Program-made: the position numbers and the translations under genes | Shown: positions 8,065 to 17,157 of the stretch, piece after piece | Numbering within the stretch: position 1 is the stretch's first letter | How the letters are laid out: each line of letters starts with the position of its first letter | Notes under the pieces: generated by a model | The model's input: only the letters and a program-made list of their open reading frames with translations | Database searches by the model: none | What the model was told of the DNA's origin: nothing | Origin: CBDUXP01 sp965371225 [NCBI: uncultured bacterium] | Lineage (GTDB): Bacteria; Abyssobacteria; SURF-5; CBDUXP01 | NCBI GenBank assembly: GCA_965371225.1 | Contig: CBDUXP010000007.1 | Location: 1 to 64,000, forward strand | Direction: 5' to 3' | DNA length: 64,000 bases

Positions 8065-8738
8065 GAGGCGGGGCCGCGTGCCAGGCGCCGCGCGTCCGCC
8101 AGCAGGCGGTGCAACGCGCCCGCTTCTTGCGAGCTGTAATAGCCCCGAATCCGGCCCTGCCCGTCCACGAGTACCAACTTCACGCTGTGCAGGAACATGT
8201 CCGCCCCGTCGAGCAGCTGATCGGGCGTCGCCTCTTCCGCCGCCAATCGGAAGCCGTTACGCACCAGGTGATGCACCACGTCCTTGGGCCCCGTCAGAAA
8301 CAGCCAGTTGTCCGCCTCCGCCTGTTGCCGGCGCGCGTAGTTCGCCAACACTTCCGGCGTGTCATACGTTGGATCGACGGTAATCGAAACGAACCGCACG
8401 TTTCCGTCCGACGCCAACGCCTGGTGCAACTCCCCCATACGACTGGTCATGTCCAGACACTGGCCCGCGCACCGGCTGAAGATGAAGTCCGCAATCCAGA
8501 CGTCACCGCGCAGAGAGTCCAGCGTCACGGGCTCCCCCGCGGCGTCGATCAGTTCGAAGGCCGACACCTGTCCCTTGATGGGGAGCGGTTCGGGGGTCTC
8601 GGGTTGCGCACGCCGGGTCCAGAACCAGAGCGTGAGGAGGCCGAGCACCAGCGCCACCTGGACCACGACGTACGACCGCCGCCCCCCTGGCGCAGGGGCG
8701 GAAGTGGGGATCGCGTTGTCCGGAGTAGCGTCGCTCAT
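8061..8738 (-). CDS. sco: SCO1/SenC copper chaperone for CuA
   Basis: A 225-residue protein with one N-terminal membrane segment (about 23-40) and a thioredoxin-like domain. The copper ligands are intact: CAGQC in the IFSRCAGQC motif and the His in FLHSVKLVLVD. SCO delivers copper to, or reduces, the CuA site of subunit II. The start ATG overlaps the ABC permease stop. The ligand-less relative at 5290-6027 makes this the only apparent copper-loading SCO in the cluster. Confidence 0.93.
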   Translation of the reverse strand: MSDATPDNAIPTSAPAPGGRRSYVVVQVALVLGLLTLWFWTRRAQPETPEPLPIKGQVSAFELIDAAGEPVTLDSLRGDVWIADFIFSRCAGQCLDMTSRMGELHQALASDGNVRFVSITVDPTYDTPEVLANYARRQQAEADNWLFLTGPKDVVHHLVRNGFRLAAEEATPDQLLDGADMFLHSVKLVLVDGQGRIRGYYSSQEAGALHRLLADARRLARGPAS

Positions 8739-9550
8739 ACCAGACCTTCTGCGCGCGGCCGGCGCGCCTGCTGGACCGCCACGGCGCAGATGCCGATGGT
8801 GGCCGCAAAGGTAATGAGGAGATTGAGGAACAGCGGCGGCCCATAGGCGCCGGGCAAATCGGAACCTACATAGAGGGCTTGGCGAATGGCACTTAATCCG
8901 TAGGTCAGCGGGTTCAGGTACATGAGCACCTTCACCCAGACGGCGGCCCCGGCCGGTGGAAAGAGCGCGCCCGAGAGAAACCACATGGGGATAAGCCCCA
9001 TGTTCATCACCGCGTGAAACCCCTGCACCGTATCCATGCGCCACGCGAGCAGAAACCCGAGGGCGGCCAGGGCGAACGCCACGAGGAACAGGATGGGGGT
9101 CACCAGGATGACCCCGCCCCAAGTGAGCGGCACCCCCGCCAGCGGGGCCAAGGCCAAGAAGACGGCGGCGTGGATCAAGGACAGGACCGCGGCACCGGCC
9201 ACTTTGCCCACCACGATACTGGTCCGCGGCACCGGGGCGGCCAACACCGACTGCAAAAAGCCGGCGCTCCGATCTTCGATGAGCGAGATGGTGGTGAAGA
9301 TGGAGGTGAAGAGCAGGATCATGACCAACGTGCCGGGGAAGAAGTACTCCAGGTAGGGCAGGCCGTCCGGCGTGTTCGGCGGCGTGAAGGAGCTGCCCGC
9401 CCCGGACCCGATGAGGAACCAGAACACCAGCGGCGCCCCGAGTGCGCCGACCACCCGGCTGCGTTGCCGAAAGAACCGCACGATTTCCCGCCAACACAAG
9501 GCCATCGCGGGCGCCCACAACCCACCGTACGCCTGGCCCGCACCCTGCAC
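8735..9550 (-). CDS. ABC-2 type transporter permease
   Basis: A 271-residue inner-membrane permease with six predicted helices and the ABC-2 signature region near PMWFLSGALFPP and LNPLTYGLSAIRQALY. It forms an exporter with the ATPase encoded immediately upstream, whose stop codon shares its start base. Both flanks are oxidase biogenesis genes (ctaB and sco), so a substrate linked to haem, copper or cytochrome assembly is plausible but unproven. Confidence 0.9.
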   Translation of the reverse strand: MQGAGQAYGGLWAPAMALCWREIVRFFRQRSRVVGALGAPLVFWFLIGSGAGSSFTPPNTPDGLPYLEYFFPGTLVMILLFTSIFTTISLIEDRSAGFLQSVLAAPVPRTSIVVGKVAGAAVLSLIHAAVFLALAPLAGVPLTWGGVILVTPILFLVAFALAALGFLLAWRMDTVQGFHAVMNMGLIPMWFLSGALFPPAGAAVWVKVLMYLNPLTYGLSAIRQALYVGSDLPGAYGPPLFLNLLITFAATIGICAVAVQQARRPRAEGLV

Positions 9551-10545
9551 TACGCGGGTTCCTCCCAGAACCGGTGGCCGGTCCGCAAGAAGAACACGTC
9601 CTCGAGCGTGGGCTTCCCGAGGGTGATGGCGTCGATCTCGCCCGGGAACGCCTCCACCAGTTGGGGGAGAAACGCGTGCCCTTCCGGACGCTCCAGGCGC
9701 ACCGTGCCATTCACCACTATCGGCCCGCCGCCGAACCGCTCGGCGATCAGCCCGCGCAACCGCTCCGCATCCCGCGTCGCAACGGTCAATACGTCACCGC
9801 CAATCTCCGCCTTCAGGTCGTCCGGACGGCCGAGCGCCACCACCTGCCCCTGATGCAGGATTGCCACCCGGTCGCACCGGTCCGCCTCATCCATGAAATG
9901 GGTAGTCAGCAGCACTGTCACGCCGTCCTCGCGCCGCAGGGTTTCGAGCAGGTGCCACAAGTCGCGCCGCGCCCCGGGATCGAGGCCGGTGCTCGGTTCG
10001 TCCAAGATCAAGACGGCGGGCCGATGCAACACCCCCTTGGCCACTTCCACGCGCCGGCGGAGCCCTCCCGAAAGCGTCGCCGCCCGGTCCCGCTTGCGGT
10101 CCGCGATGGAGAAGAGCACGAGCAGTTCATCGACTCGGTCGCGCAGCGTACGCCCGCTCAAGCCGTACATGCGCCCTTGGTACTCCAGGTTTTCGCGCAC
10201 GGTCAAATGCTCGTCCAGGCTCGGCGACTGAAACACCACCCCCAGCCGACCGCGTACCGAGTCGGGGTACAACACCACGTCCAATCCGTCGATGGTCGCC
10301 TCCCCGCCCGTCGGCCGCATCAGGGTCGCCAGCACGCGGAACAGGGTGGTCTTCCCGCCGCCGTTGGGGCCCAACAAGCCGAAGACTTCCCCACGACCCA
10401 CGTCCAGAGAAATCCCCCGCAATGCCTGGCGCGTGCCGTAATGGTGTTGCAGCTCCCGGACGCTGATCATGGGCGCCGGCGCCTCCTCCGTGGTGGGCGT
10501 CGCGTCGCCTGCCGCAGCGGATGCCAATGCGGTTTCGTCGGTCAT
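9550..10545 (-). CDS. ABC-2 exporter ATP-binding protein
   Basis: A 331-residue ATPase of the DrrA/NodI-like group. It has Walker A GPNGGGKTT, signature LSGGLRRRVE, Walker B VLILDEP, and the switch His in LLTTHFMDEADR. A C-terminal extension of about 90 residues is typical for drug/lipid ABC-2 exporters. I chose the ATG at 10545 because GAAGG lies 5 bases upstream; GTG codons at 10578 and 10581 would add 11-12 residues. It starts 22 bases after ctaB and ends on the permease start. Confidence 0.92.
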   Translation of the reverse strand: MTDETALASAAAGDATPTTEEAPAPMISVRELQHHYGTRQALRGISLDVGRGEVFGLLGPNGGGKTTLFRVLATLMRPTGGEATIDGLDVVLYPDSVRGRLGVVFQSPSLDEHLTVRENLEYQGRMYGLSGRTLRDRVDELLVLFSIADRKRDRAATLSGGLRRRVEVAKGVLHRPAVLILDEPSTGLDPGARRDLWHLLETLRREDGVTVLLTTHFMDEADRCDRVAILHQGQVVALGRPDDLKAEIGGDVLTVATRDAERLRGLIAERFGGGPIVVNGTVRLERPEGHAFLPQLVEAFPGEIDAITLGKPTLEDVFFLRTGHRFWEEPA

Positions 10546-10567
10546 CTGCGCCTTCACCGCCGGAGAG

Positions 10568-11479
10568 TTAGAGGACACCACTCTTGTCGAGCATCATGAG
10601 ACTGAACAAAGCGCCCAGGTAGACAATGGACGTGCGAAACAGGGCGCGGGCCCAGAGGTCACGATTGCCTCGCACAAACGCCAGCACCACCGCGAGGAAC
10701 CCCAGGCCGAGGAGGCACGCCCCTACGAAATACGCCCCGCCGGTGAGTCCCACGAGGGTTGGCAGCAGGGTGATCGGCAAGAGCGCCATGGTGTGGAACA
10801 CGACCTGCTGGCCGGTGGTGCGTCCCGTGTCATCGACGACGGGGAGCACGGGGAGCCCGCCGCGCGCATAGTCCTCCCGATGCCGCCAGGCAATCGCCAT
10901 GAAGTGTGGTAACTGCCAGAAGAACACGATTGAAAACAGGATCCAGGCTTCCACGTCGAGCGTCCCCCGCACGGCCGTCCAGCCGCCCATGGCCGGCAGC
11001 GCACCCGGCACCGCACCCACTAGCGTGCTGAGCGACGACCTCCGCTTCAAGGGGGTGTACGCGCACACATACGTCACCACGGTCAGCGTGGCGAGGGCCG
11101 CCGTGAGGAGATTCGTGAAGATCGCCAGGTAGCCGATGCCCAGGGGGGCCAGCACCGCGCCGACCACTAGCGCCTCGCGCGGGGCCATGCGCCCGGTGGG
11201 CAGCGGGCGGTCCCGGGTCCGGTGCATCTTGGCATCCACCTCGCGCTCGACGTACTGGTTGAGAGCGCTGGCGGCAACGGACACGAGCACGGTGCCGATG
11301 ATGGCGTGAGCAATGAGCCCAAAATCCAGCGGGCCCCGCGAGGCCAAGAACGCGCCCACGAACGTCGAGAACGCCACGAGCAGATTCATCCGCACCTTGG
11401 CCAAGACCCAGTAGTCCGCGGCCCGCGCCCGCACCCCAGCGGGGGCTACGACTACCGGTTCGCCCCCGGTGGCGATCAC
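10568..11479 (-). CDS. ctaB: Protohaem IX farnesyltransferase (haem O synthase)
   Basis: A 303-residue UbiA-family membrane prenyltransferase that converts haem B to haem O, the precursor of haem A. The polyprenyl-binding signature [19 protein letters not shown] is present, and the second Asp-rich region ([14 protein letters not shown]) is also there. It has about nine helices. It overlaps ctaA by 4 bases, giving a haem A pathway pair at the head of the oxidase assembly operon. Confidence 0.95.
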   Translation of the reverse strand: MIATGGEPVVVAPAGVRARAADYWVLAKVRMNLLVAFSTFVGAFLASRGPLDFGLIAHAIIGTVLVSVAASALNQYVEREVDAKMHRTRDRPLPTGRMAPREALVVGAVLAPLGIGYLAIFTNLLTAALATLTVVTYVCAYTPLKRRSSLSTLVGAVPGALPAMGGWTAVRGTLDVEAWILFSIVFFWQLPHFMAIAWRHREDYARGGLPVLPVVDDTGRTTGQQVVFHTMALLPITLLPTLVGLTGGAYFVGACLLGLGFLAVVLAFVRGNRDLWARALFRTSIVYLGALFSLMMLDKSGVL

Positions 11480-12495
11480 GACGCCGCCCCCGTGGACGCC
11501 AGCACCGGGATCGCCCCCCGGGCGGGCCTAGGCACGTAGCGATACGCCCGACACGCCAGCACCAGGCACGTGCCTAGAATGAACGCGCCCGTGGCCACAT
11601 GCATAGTGGTGGGCACCACCGCCGTCGCGCTCAGCACGGTCACCGCGCCCAGGGTGAGCTGCAAAAGGACGAGCCCGATCAACAGCCGGGCCAGCTCGCT
11701 CAGGCGTTCTTGGGTTCCGAACGTGCGCAGGATGTGTACCGCGGTCGTAAGGAGGACCGTCGCCACCGCGACCGCGCCCACGCGATGTAAGAAGTGAAGC
11801 ACCACTTTCGGATCCTCGAGCGGAGGCACGAGGCGCCCGAACATGAGCGGGAAATCGGGAATGGCGGTGCCCGCCTGGTAATGGCGGACCAGCGCGCCGA
11901 GAATCAATTGTCCGTACACGACGCCAACGCACGCGAGGCAAAGGCCGTGCAGCGCACCGGCACCGTCCGGCTGAGCGCCGGGGCGTGGCTCGTGCCATTC
12001 GCGCGACGTGAATAGCGCGATACTCACCACGATGCAGAAGAAGGCTTGCGCCAGACAAGCGTGGCCGAGCAGTACGGCCTTCGGCTGGAGCCACAGCACA
12101 TTCAGCCCGCCGAGCAGTCCCTGCGTGCACACGGCGAGCACGGCGAGGATGCCGAGGCGGCGGACGTAGCGCCGCGGCTCCTTTGCCAGGAGCCAGCCGC
12201 ACAGAATCAATACGAGCACTCCGACACCGGACGCGATGAGCCGGTGGCCGTGCTCGATAAGAATGCCGCCGACCATCGGGGGAAACAGCGTCCCGTACGA
12301 GAGGGGCCAGTCGGGAACGGCGAGCCCGGAGTCCGTGCTCGTCACGAGTCCCCCCGCGCAAATGAGGAGCAGCGTCGCCCCGGCGGTAAGACTGGCAAAG
12401 CGGTGCAGGCGGGGCTGATACGGCGCGGGGTCGCGCTGTTGGGCGGAGGGAGAGGACACAATTGCGCTGGCGCGGGACACCCGGTGGCCCGACAA
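11476..12495 (-). CDS. ctaA: Haem A synthase
   Basis: A 339-residue COX15/CtaA family protein with eight helices in two four-helix bundles. The haem-ligating histidines are seen in EHGHRLIAS, GHACLAQAF, LHFLHRVGA and TTMHVATGA. It oxidises haem O to haem A. The start is uncertain: TTG at 12495 lies 9 bases after a perfect TATAAT, while GTG at 12480 or 12459 would also leave the first helix intact, and no candidate has a clear ribosome site. First gene of the assembly operon. Confidence 0.92.
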   Translation of the reverse strand: MSGHRVSRASAIVSSPSAQQRDPAPYQPRLHRFASLTAGATLLLICAGGLVTSTDSGLAVPDWPLSYGTLFPPMVGGILIEHGHRLIASGVGVLVLILCGWLLAKEPRRYVRRLGILAVLAVCTQGLLGGLNVLWLQPKAVLLGHACLAQAFFCIVVSIALFTSREWHEPRPGAQPDGAGALHGLCLACVGVVYGQLILGALVRHYQAGTAIPDFPLMFGRLVPPLEDPKVVLHFLHRVGAVAVATVLLTTAVHILRTFGTQERLSELARLLIGLVLLQLTLGAVTVLSATAVVPTTMHVATGAFILGTCLVLACRAYRYVPRPARGAIPVLASTGAAS

Positions 12496-12504
12496 CAGCC
12501 GCGT

Positions 12505-12510
12505 ATTATA
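12505..12510 (-). promoter_or_regulatory. -10 box of ctaA operon promoter
   Basis: A perfect TATAAT on the minus strand, in an otherwise GC-rich gap between the acyltransferase and ctaA. The -35 region (ATGCAA, 17 bases upstream) is weak. Transcription would start within a few bases of the proposed TTG start. Confidence 0.5.
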
Positions 12511-12572
12511 CCCGCGCCTTCCCGCCTTTGCATGGGCCCCGTCCCGCCCGGGGCGCAGGCTGCGCGAACGCG

Positions 12573-13733
12573 CTACGGAGCCGGGGGGGAAGAATGCGTC
12601 GGGACGGCCGACTGGGGATTGCCACCGCCCAACGGCGCGCTACGCGAGGGAAAGTACCGGTCGCGGATGCGCAGAATGGGAAACTCCACCAGCTTCGCCA
12701 TGAAGATGCCGACACCAAGCGTGCCGACCATGTACACGCCGAACCGCAGCAGGTAGGGCGGGTGATCCAACACCATGCGCAATAGGGACTCCGAGTACCA
12801 GCGCAGCGGGATGTGCCACAGGTAGATGGAATACGAGTACACGCCGATGGCCGCCAATCCGCTGAGACCGAGGTCAACGGGTCTCGCCACCTTCCACGGC
12901 CAGTACAGGGCCACCAACAGCAGCGCGCCGAAGCCGAGGTACAAGGCCGTGAGCCCCCCCGTTTGCATGAACGCGCTCTCCCCCACGGGCAGCACCAGAC
13001 TGGGCGCCACCAGCAACAGGCCCCCGCCGAGGAGCCACCAGAACCACCGACGGGAAAACGCCGCCAGGCGCTCCGGGTGCAGGTGGTAGGCGTACGCCAG
13101 GGCGACACCGAACAGCAACGAATCGAAGCGCAGATGCGTGGGATAGAACACGCTGAAGAAGTCGTCCGTGTGGCGAACGACCAGCACGCGCAAGCCCAGC
13201 AGGAGCAGAGGCACGAGGACGAACGTGACGCGCAGCGGGCCGAACGGATCGACGCGCGGCGACCGTGTCAACCAGAGCAGGAACGCGCCGATCATAAAGT
13301 AGAAGTGCTCCTCGACCGCCAACGACCATGTATGCTGCCAGAGTTCCGGCAGGTCGAGGAACCAATAGTTCTGCACGAACGCGGCGGTCACGAAGACGCG
13401 CCAGCCCGTCAGCTCGATGCCGACGAAGAGGGCGAGGGGGATCGTCAGCACTAACGCCACGTAGAAACCGGGATAAATCTTCAGACCGCGGCGAATGAGA
13501 AAGTAGCCGAGCCGGATGCGGCCCGCGCGCTGGTATTCCCGAAACAGGAGGCCCGAGACGAGGAAGCCGCTCAGCACGAAAAAGAGGTCGACGCCCGCCC
13601 AACCGCACACCTGCCAGACGTGCGCCACCGCGAGCAGCGGTGCGGGCCCGGACTCGGGGAGGCTGGGCATGTGATGACCCAGGACGAGAAGTATCGCCAC
13701 CGCCCTGAGCACATCCAGTTGTCGCAGCCGCAC
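12573..13733 (-). CDS. Membrane acyltransferase, family 3 (OafA/YrhL-like)
   Basis: A 386-residue integral membrane O-acyltransferase with about ten helices. LDVLRAVAILLVLGHH near the start carries the catalytic His region, FFVLSGFLVSGLL follows, and WSLAVEEHFY is the conserved middle motif. Such enzymes transfer acetyl or other acyl groups to cell-surface sugars, lipids or antibiotics. It starts at GTG. It lies 96 bases downstream of an acyl-CoA dehydrogenase on the same strand and is followed by the ctaA operon. The substrate is unknown. Confidence 0.92.
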   Translation of the reverse strand: MRLRQLDVLRAVAILLVLGHHMPSLPESGPAPLLAVAHVWQVCGWAGVDLFFVLSGFLVSGLLFREYQRAGRIRLGYFLIRRGLKIYPGFYVALVLTIPLALFVGIELTGWRVFVTAAFVQNYWFLDLPELWQHTWSLAVEEHFYFMIGAFLLWLTRSPRVDPFGPLRVTFVLVPLLLLGLRVLVVRHTDDFFSVFYPTHLRFDSLLFGVALAYAYHLHPERLAAFSRRWFWWLLGGGLLLVAPSLVLPVGESAFMQTGGLTALYLGFGALLLVALYWPWKVARPVDLGLSGLAAIGVYSYSIYLWHIPLRWYSESLLRMVLDHPPYLLRFGVYMVGTLGVGIFMAKLVEFPILRIRDRYFPSRSAPLGGGNPQSAVPTHSSPPAP

Positions 13734-13829
13734 GGTCCGCCGTCTCGCCCCGATTACCGCGCACGCCGGCTGCAGCTGGGGCGAACCATCATATCTGCCG
13801 CGTGCGCCCTCAGGAGGAAGGGTGGGGGA

Positions 13830-14990
13830 TCAGGACGGGCCGTAGCCCTCGATCTTCGAGATGATGTACAGCATCACCTCGTCCGCCCCGCCGCCGATGC
13901 TGCCCAGCCGCCCATCCCGCCAGTAGCGGGAGACCGGATACTCATCCATGTACCCGTAGCCGCCGTGAAACTGCAGGCACCAGTCGCCCACCTCGCGCGT
14001 GAGGCGGCAGGAGGCGAGCTTGGCCATGGACGTTTCGCGCGTGCACTCGATGCCCTCGACGATCATGCGCACGCAGTGGTAGTTGAGCTGCCGGACCAGC
14101 TCGATCTGCGTCTCCAGTTCTGCGAGCTTGAACTGGATGAACTGCTTGGTGGCCAGCGGTTTGCCGAAGGCGATGCGATCCTGGAGGTACGCGACCGTCA
14201 GGTTGAGCATCTTCTTCGCCCCGGCCGCGGCGGCAACAGCGGCGATCATGCGCTCTTTCTGGAACTGCTGCATCTGGTGGATGAAGCCTAGCCCCTCTTC
14301 CCCGATGCGATTGGTCACGGGCACGCGCACGTCGTCGAACACCAACTCCGTCGTATCGGAACAGTGATTCCCCACCTTCTTCAGTTGGCGGGCGACGCTG
14401 AACCCTGGCGTTTTCGTTGGGACCAGGATCAGGCTGAACCCGTGGTAGCCCCGCCCAGGGTCGGTCTTCGTGAGCGTCACGATATAGTCCGCCTGGGCGC
14501 CGTTCGTGATGAAGATCTTGCGCCCGTTAATGATGTAGGTATCGCCATCGCGGCGCGCCGTCGTCTCGATGCCCGCCACGTCCGACCCCGCATTCGGTTC
14601 CGTCACCGCGATGGACCCCACGGCTTCCCCCTTGATGGACGGGACTAGCCACTCTTCCTTCAGCTCCTCGGACCCAATATCGTGCAGGGCCGGCGTGCAC
14701 ATGTCCGTCTGCACCATGATGGCCATGGGGATGCCCCCGCAGTTGCACGATTCGGCCATGGCTTCCGAGTATGCGGCCGTCCACCAGTAGTCGAGCCCGG
14801 ACCCGCCGTACTTCTCGTCATACGTGATGCCCAGCATGCCCAGTTCCCCGCAACGCTTGAACACGTCGTGCGCGGGAAACAGGCGCTGTTCCTCCCACTC
14901 GTCGATGTGGGGATTGACTTCTTTTTCGAAGAAGTCGCGGACGGTCTTCTGAAAGGTTTTCTGTTCCGATGTGAAGTAATCCATTGGCAT
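13830..14990 (-). CDS. Acyl-CoA dehydrogenase, LCAD/IVD type
   Basis: A 386-residue FAD-dependent dehydrogenase that introduces an alpha-beta double bond into an acyl-CoA. ITEP-type flavin motif is AVTEPNAGSD, and the C-terminal FHGGYGYMDEYPVSRYWRD is conserved. The usual C-terminal catalytic Glu (YEG) is replaced by GGG (SIGGGADEV). The likely base is Glu in QKERMIAAV, as in long-chain and isovaleryl-CoA dehydrogenases. GAGGTG precedes two candidate starts, ATG 14990 and ATG 14984. It lies 34 bases after the BKACE gene, in one operon with it. Confidence 0.93.
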   Translation of the reverse strand: MPMDYFTSEQKTFQKTVRDFFEKEVNPHIDEWEEQRLFPAHDVFKRCGELGMLGITYDEKYGGSGLDYWWTAAYSEAMAESCNCGGIPMAIMVQTDMCTPALHDIGSEELKEEWLVPSIKGEAVGSIAVTEPNAGSDVAGIETTARRDGDTYIINGRKIFITNGAQADYIVTLTKTDPGRGYHGFSLILVPTKTPGFSVARQLKKVGNHCSDTTELVFDDVRVPVTNRIGEEGLGFIHQMQQFQKERMIAAVAAAAGAKKMLNLTVAYLQDRIAFGKPLATKQFIQFKLAELETQIELVRQLNYHCVRMIVEGIECTRETSMAKLASCRLTREVGDWCLQFHGGYGYMDEYPVSRYWRDGRLGSIGGGADEVMLYIISKIEGYGPS

Positions 14991-15024
14991 GTGTCACCTC
15001 TGCCGCGCCAGCGGCCGGACGACT

Positions 15025-15900
15025 CTACGTCCCGTTCATTCCGATCAACGCGCGGGCCTGCTCCGGTGTCGCCACCGCACGCCCGGTCTCCCGCACGACC
15101 TTGACCAATTCTTCCACCAGTGCGCCGTTGGACTCCGCTTTCGTCCCATCCGGCAGGTAGAAAGTATCTTCCAACCCGGTCCGGACGTGCCCGCCCAACT
15201 CGGCGGTGCGCCGGTGGAGCGCCCAAATCTCCTGGCGGCCGATCGCGACGACCTGCCACTCGGTCTCCGGGGGCATCTCTTCGATCAGCAGCGGCAGCCA
15301 CTCGGGCTTCGCCGGCATCCCGCTGGCCACCCCCATCACGAGCGACACGTGCACCGGCGGGCTCAGCATCCCATTCGCCTGATACATGCCGATACAGCGC
15401 ACAATACCCGTGTCGAAGCACTCGCACTCGGGCACGATGCTATTGGCGCGCATCACGTCGATGAACGCCTGCACCTTCTCCACCGGATTGTCGAATAGCA
15501 TCGGCGGCCACGCCCAGTCCCCGGTGCTCCGCGTGCGCAGATAGTTGAGAGACCCGGCATTGAGCGCCGCCATTTCCGGCTTCACCCGTTCCAGACACGC
15601 CAAGGGTCCCGAGCAATCCGGACCGACCACCCCGGTGGACATATTCAGAATGATCTCCGGCACCTCCGCCTTGATCGCAGCGCAGATGTCGGCCACCACA
15701 TCCGGATCCCACGTGGGCAAATGCCCCATGCCCTCGCCCTGATCGCGAAAATGGCAGTGCACGATGGTGGCCCCCGCGTCGAACACCTGCCGCGCCGCGG
15801 CCGCCATCTCCTCCGGCGTCACCGGTACCGGAAACTGTTGCGGGTTCGTCAAAACGCCCGTGAGCGCGCACGTGACCACGCAGGTATCGCTGGTCTGCAT
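15025..15900 (-). CDS. Beta-keto acid cleavage enzyme (BKACE, Kce family)
   Basis: A 291-residue TIM-barrel enzyme of the DUF849/BKACE family, which uses acetyl-CoA to cleave a beta-keto acid into acetoacetate and a shorter acyl-CoA. The zinc ligands match those known in Kce: His48 and His50 (IVHCHFRD) and Glu244 (GLEDTFY). Substrate in this family ranges from 3-keto-5-aminohexanoate to dehydrocarnitine. A GGGGAGGGG site precedes the ATG. It sits between two acyl-CoA dehydrogenases, suggesting that the acyl-CoA it makes is then oxidised. Confidence 0.9.
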   Translation of the reverse strand: MQTSDTCVVTCALTGVLTNPQQFPVPVTPEEMAAAARQVFDAGATIVHCHFRDQGEGMGHLPTWDPDVVADICAAIKAEVPEIILNMSTGVVGPDCSGPLACLERVKPEMAALNAGSLNYLRTRSTGDWAWPPMLFDNPVEKVQAFIDVMRANSIVPECECFDTGIVRCIGMYQANGMLSPPVHVSLVMGVASGMPAKPEWLPLLIEEMPPETEWQVVAIGRQEIWALHRRTAELGGHVRTGLEDTFYLPDGTKAESNGALVEELVKVVRETGRAVATPEQARALIGMNGT

Positions 15901-15920
15901 ACCGAGCCCCTCCCCCTCGC

Positions 15921-17060
15921 TCAGAAACCGAGCCGTTTGCTGATGATTTCCTTCATGATCTCTTGCGTACCGCCCCCCAGGGACATGATGCGCGTGTCAC
16001 GATACATCCGCTCGACCACGTACTCCCGCGAGAAGCCGTATCCTCCGTGCAGTTGCACGGCGTCATAGCACACTTTATCCGCCACCTCGCAAGCGAAGTT
16101 CTTGGCCATGGACACTTCCGTCACCACGTCATCCCCCGCCTCAAACCGGGCGGCAAGCCGGTAGACGTACTCCCGGCCCACATCGAGCAGGGTGGCCATG
16201 TCCGCCAGCTTATGGCGGGACACCTGGAAGCCGGTCAGCGGCCGGCCGAAGGCCTCCCGTTGCTGGGCGTACGTCACGGTCGCGTCGAACGCCAACTGGG
16301 CCGCCGCAATAGCCCCCATGGCCATGCCAAGGCGCTCCGACTGGAAATTGATCATGATGCCGTAGAAGCCCTGGTTCTCCTCGCCGATCAAGTTGCCCGC
16401 CGGCACCCGGCAGTCTTGAAACGCGAGTTCCGCCGTATCGGACGACCACCACCCCATCTTCTTGATGTTTTTTGAGACCGTGAATCCGGGGGTCCCCTTC
16501 TCGATCGCCAGCAGGCTGATGCCCTGGTAGCCTGGTCCGCCCGTGCGAACGGCGGTGGTAACGAGGTCCGCCCGCGTGCCGCTACTGATAAAGGTCTTCG
16601 CCCCGTTGACGACGTAGACGTCGCCGTCGCGCACCGCCTTGGTCTGGATGTTTGCTACGTCGCTCCCCGCGTTCGGCTCGGTAATGGCGAGCGCGGAGAT
16701 CTTCTCCCCCGCCAACACCGGAGGAATCCATTTCTGCTTCTGTTCCTCCGTCCCCAAGCGCACGATGGGCGGCAGGCCGATGCCATGGGTGCCGAGCCCC
16801 ACCTGGACCCCCATGGCGCCGCCGCGGATCAGTTCCTCCGCCACGATGAACCCCGCAAAGATATCCATGGGATTCCCGCCGTACTCCTCCGGAAAGCCCA
16901 CCCCCAACAGGCCCAGGTCGCCCGCCTTCTTATACAGCTCCCGGGGGAACAGCTCATCCTCTTCCCACTGATCTACGTGGGGGGCAATCTCCTTCTCGAC
17001 GAACTTGCGCACGGTCCGGCGTAGCATCTCGTGTTCTTCGGTGAAGTACTGCTGGTACAT
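15921..17060 (-). CDS. Acyl-CoA dehydrogenase, LCAD/IVD type
   Basis: A 379-residue flavin acyl-CoA dehydrogenase with AITEPNAGSD (flavin side) and LHGGYGFSREYVVERMYRD near the C-terminus. The C-terminal LGGGTQEIMKE lacks the medium-chain type Glu. The Glu in FQSERLGMAMG is the probable catalytic base, as in long-chain enzymes. The start is ATG 17060, preceded by GAGGGGA. It ends 20 bases before the BKACE start and is clearly distinct from the sister gene at 13830-14990, so the two probably act on different chain lengths or steps. Confidence 0.93.
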   Translation of the reverse strand: MYQQYFTEEHEMLRRTVRKFVEKEIAPHVDQWEEDELFPRELYKKAGDLGLLGVGFPEEYGGNPMDIFAGFIVAEELIRGGAMGVQVGLGTHGIGLPPIVRLGTEEQKQKWIPPVLAGEKISALAITEPNAGSDVANIQTKAVRDGDVYVVNGAKTFISSGTRADLVTTAVRTGGPGYQGISLLAIEKGTPGFTVSKNIKKMGWWSSDTAELAFQDCRVPAGNLIGEENQGFYGIMINFQSERLGMAMGAIAAAQLAFDATVTYAQQREAFGRPLTGFQVSRHKLADMATLLDVGREYVYRLAARFEAGDDVVTEVSMAKNFACEVADKVCYDAVQLHGGYGFSREYVVERMYRDTRIMSLGGGTQEIMKEIISKRLGF

Positions 17061-17157
17061 GTGGGCTTCCCCTCTTCGCCTCAGGCCTCGCGGGCTTCCA
17101 TGTCCACCAGAATATCGCCCGGGTTCCCTGGTGCGCCAACCGCAGTAGTGCTGGCGG

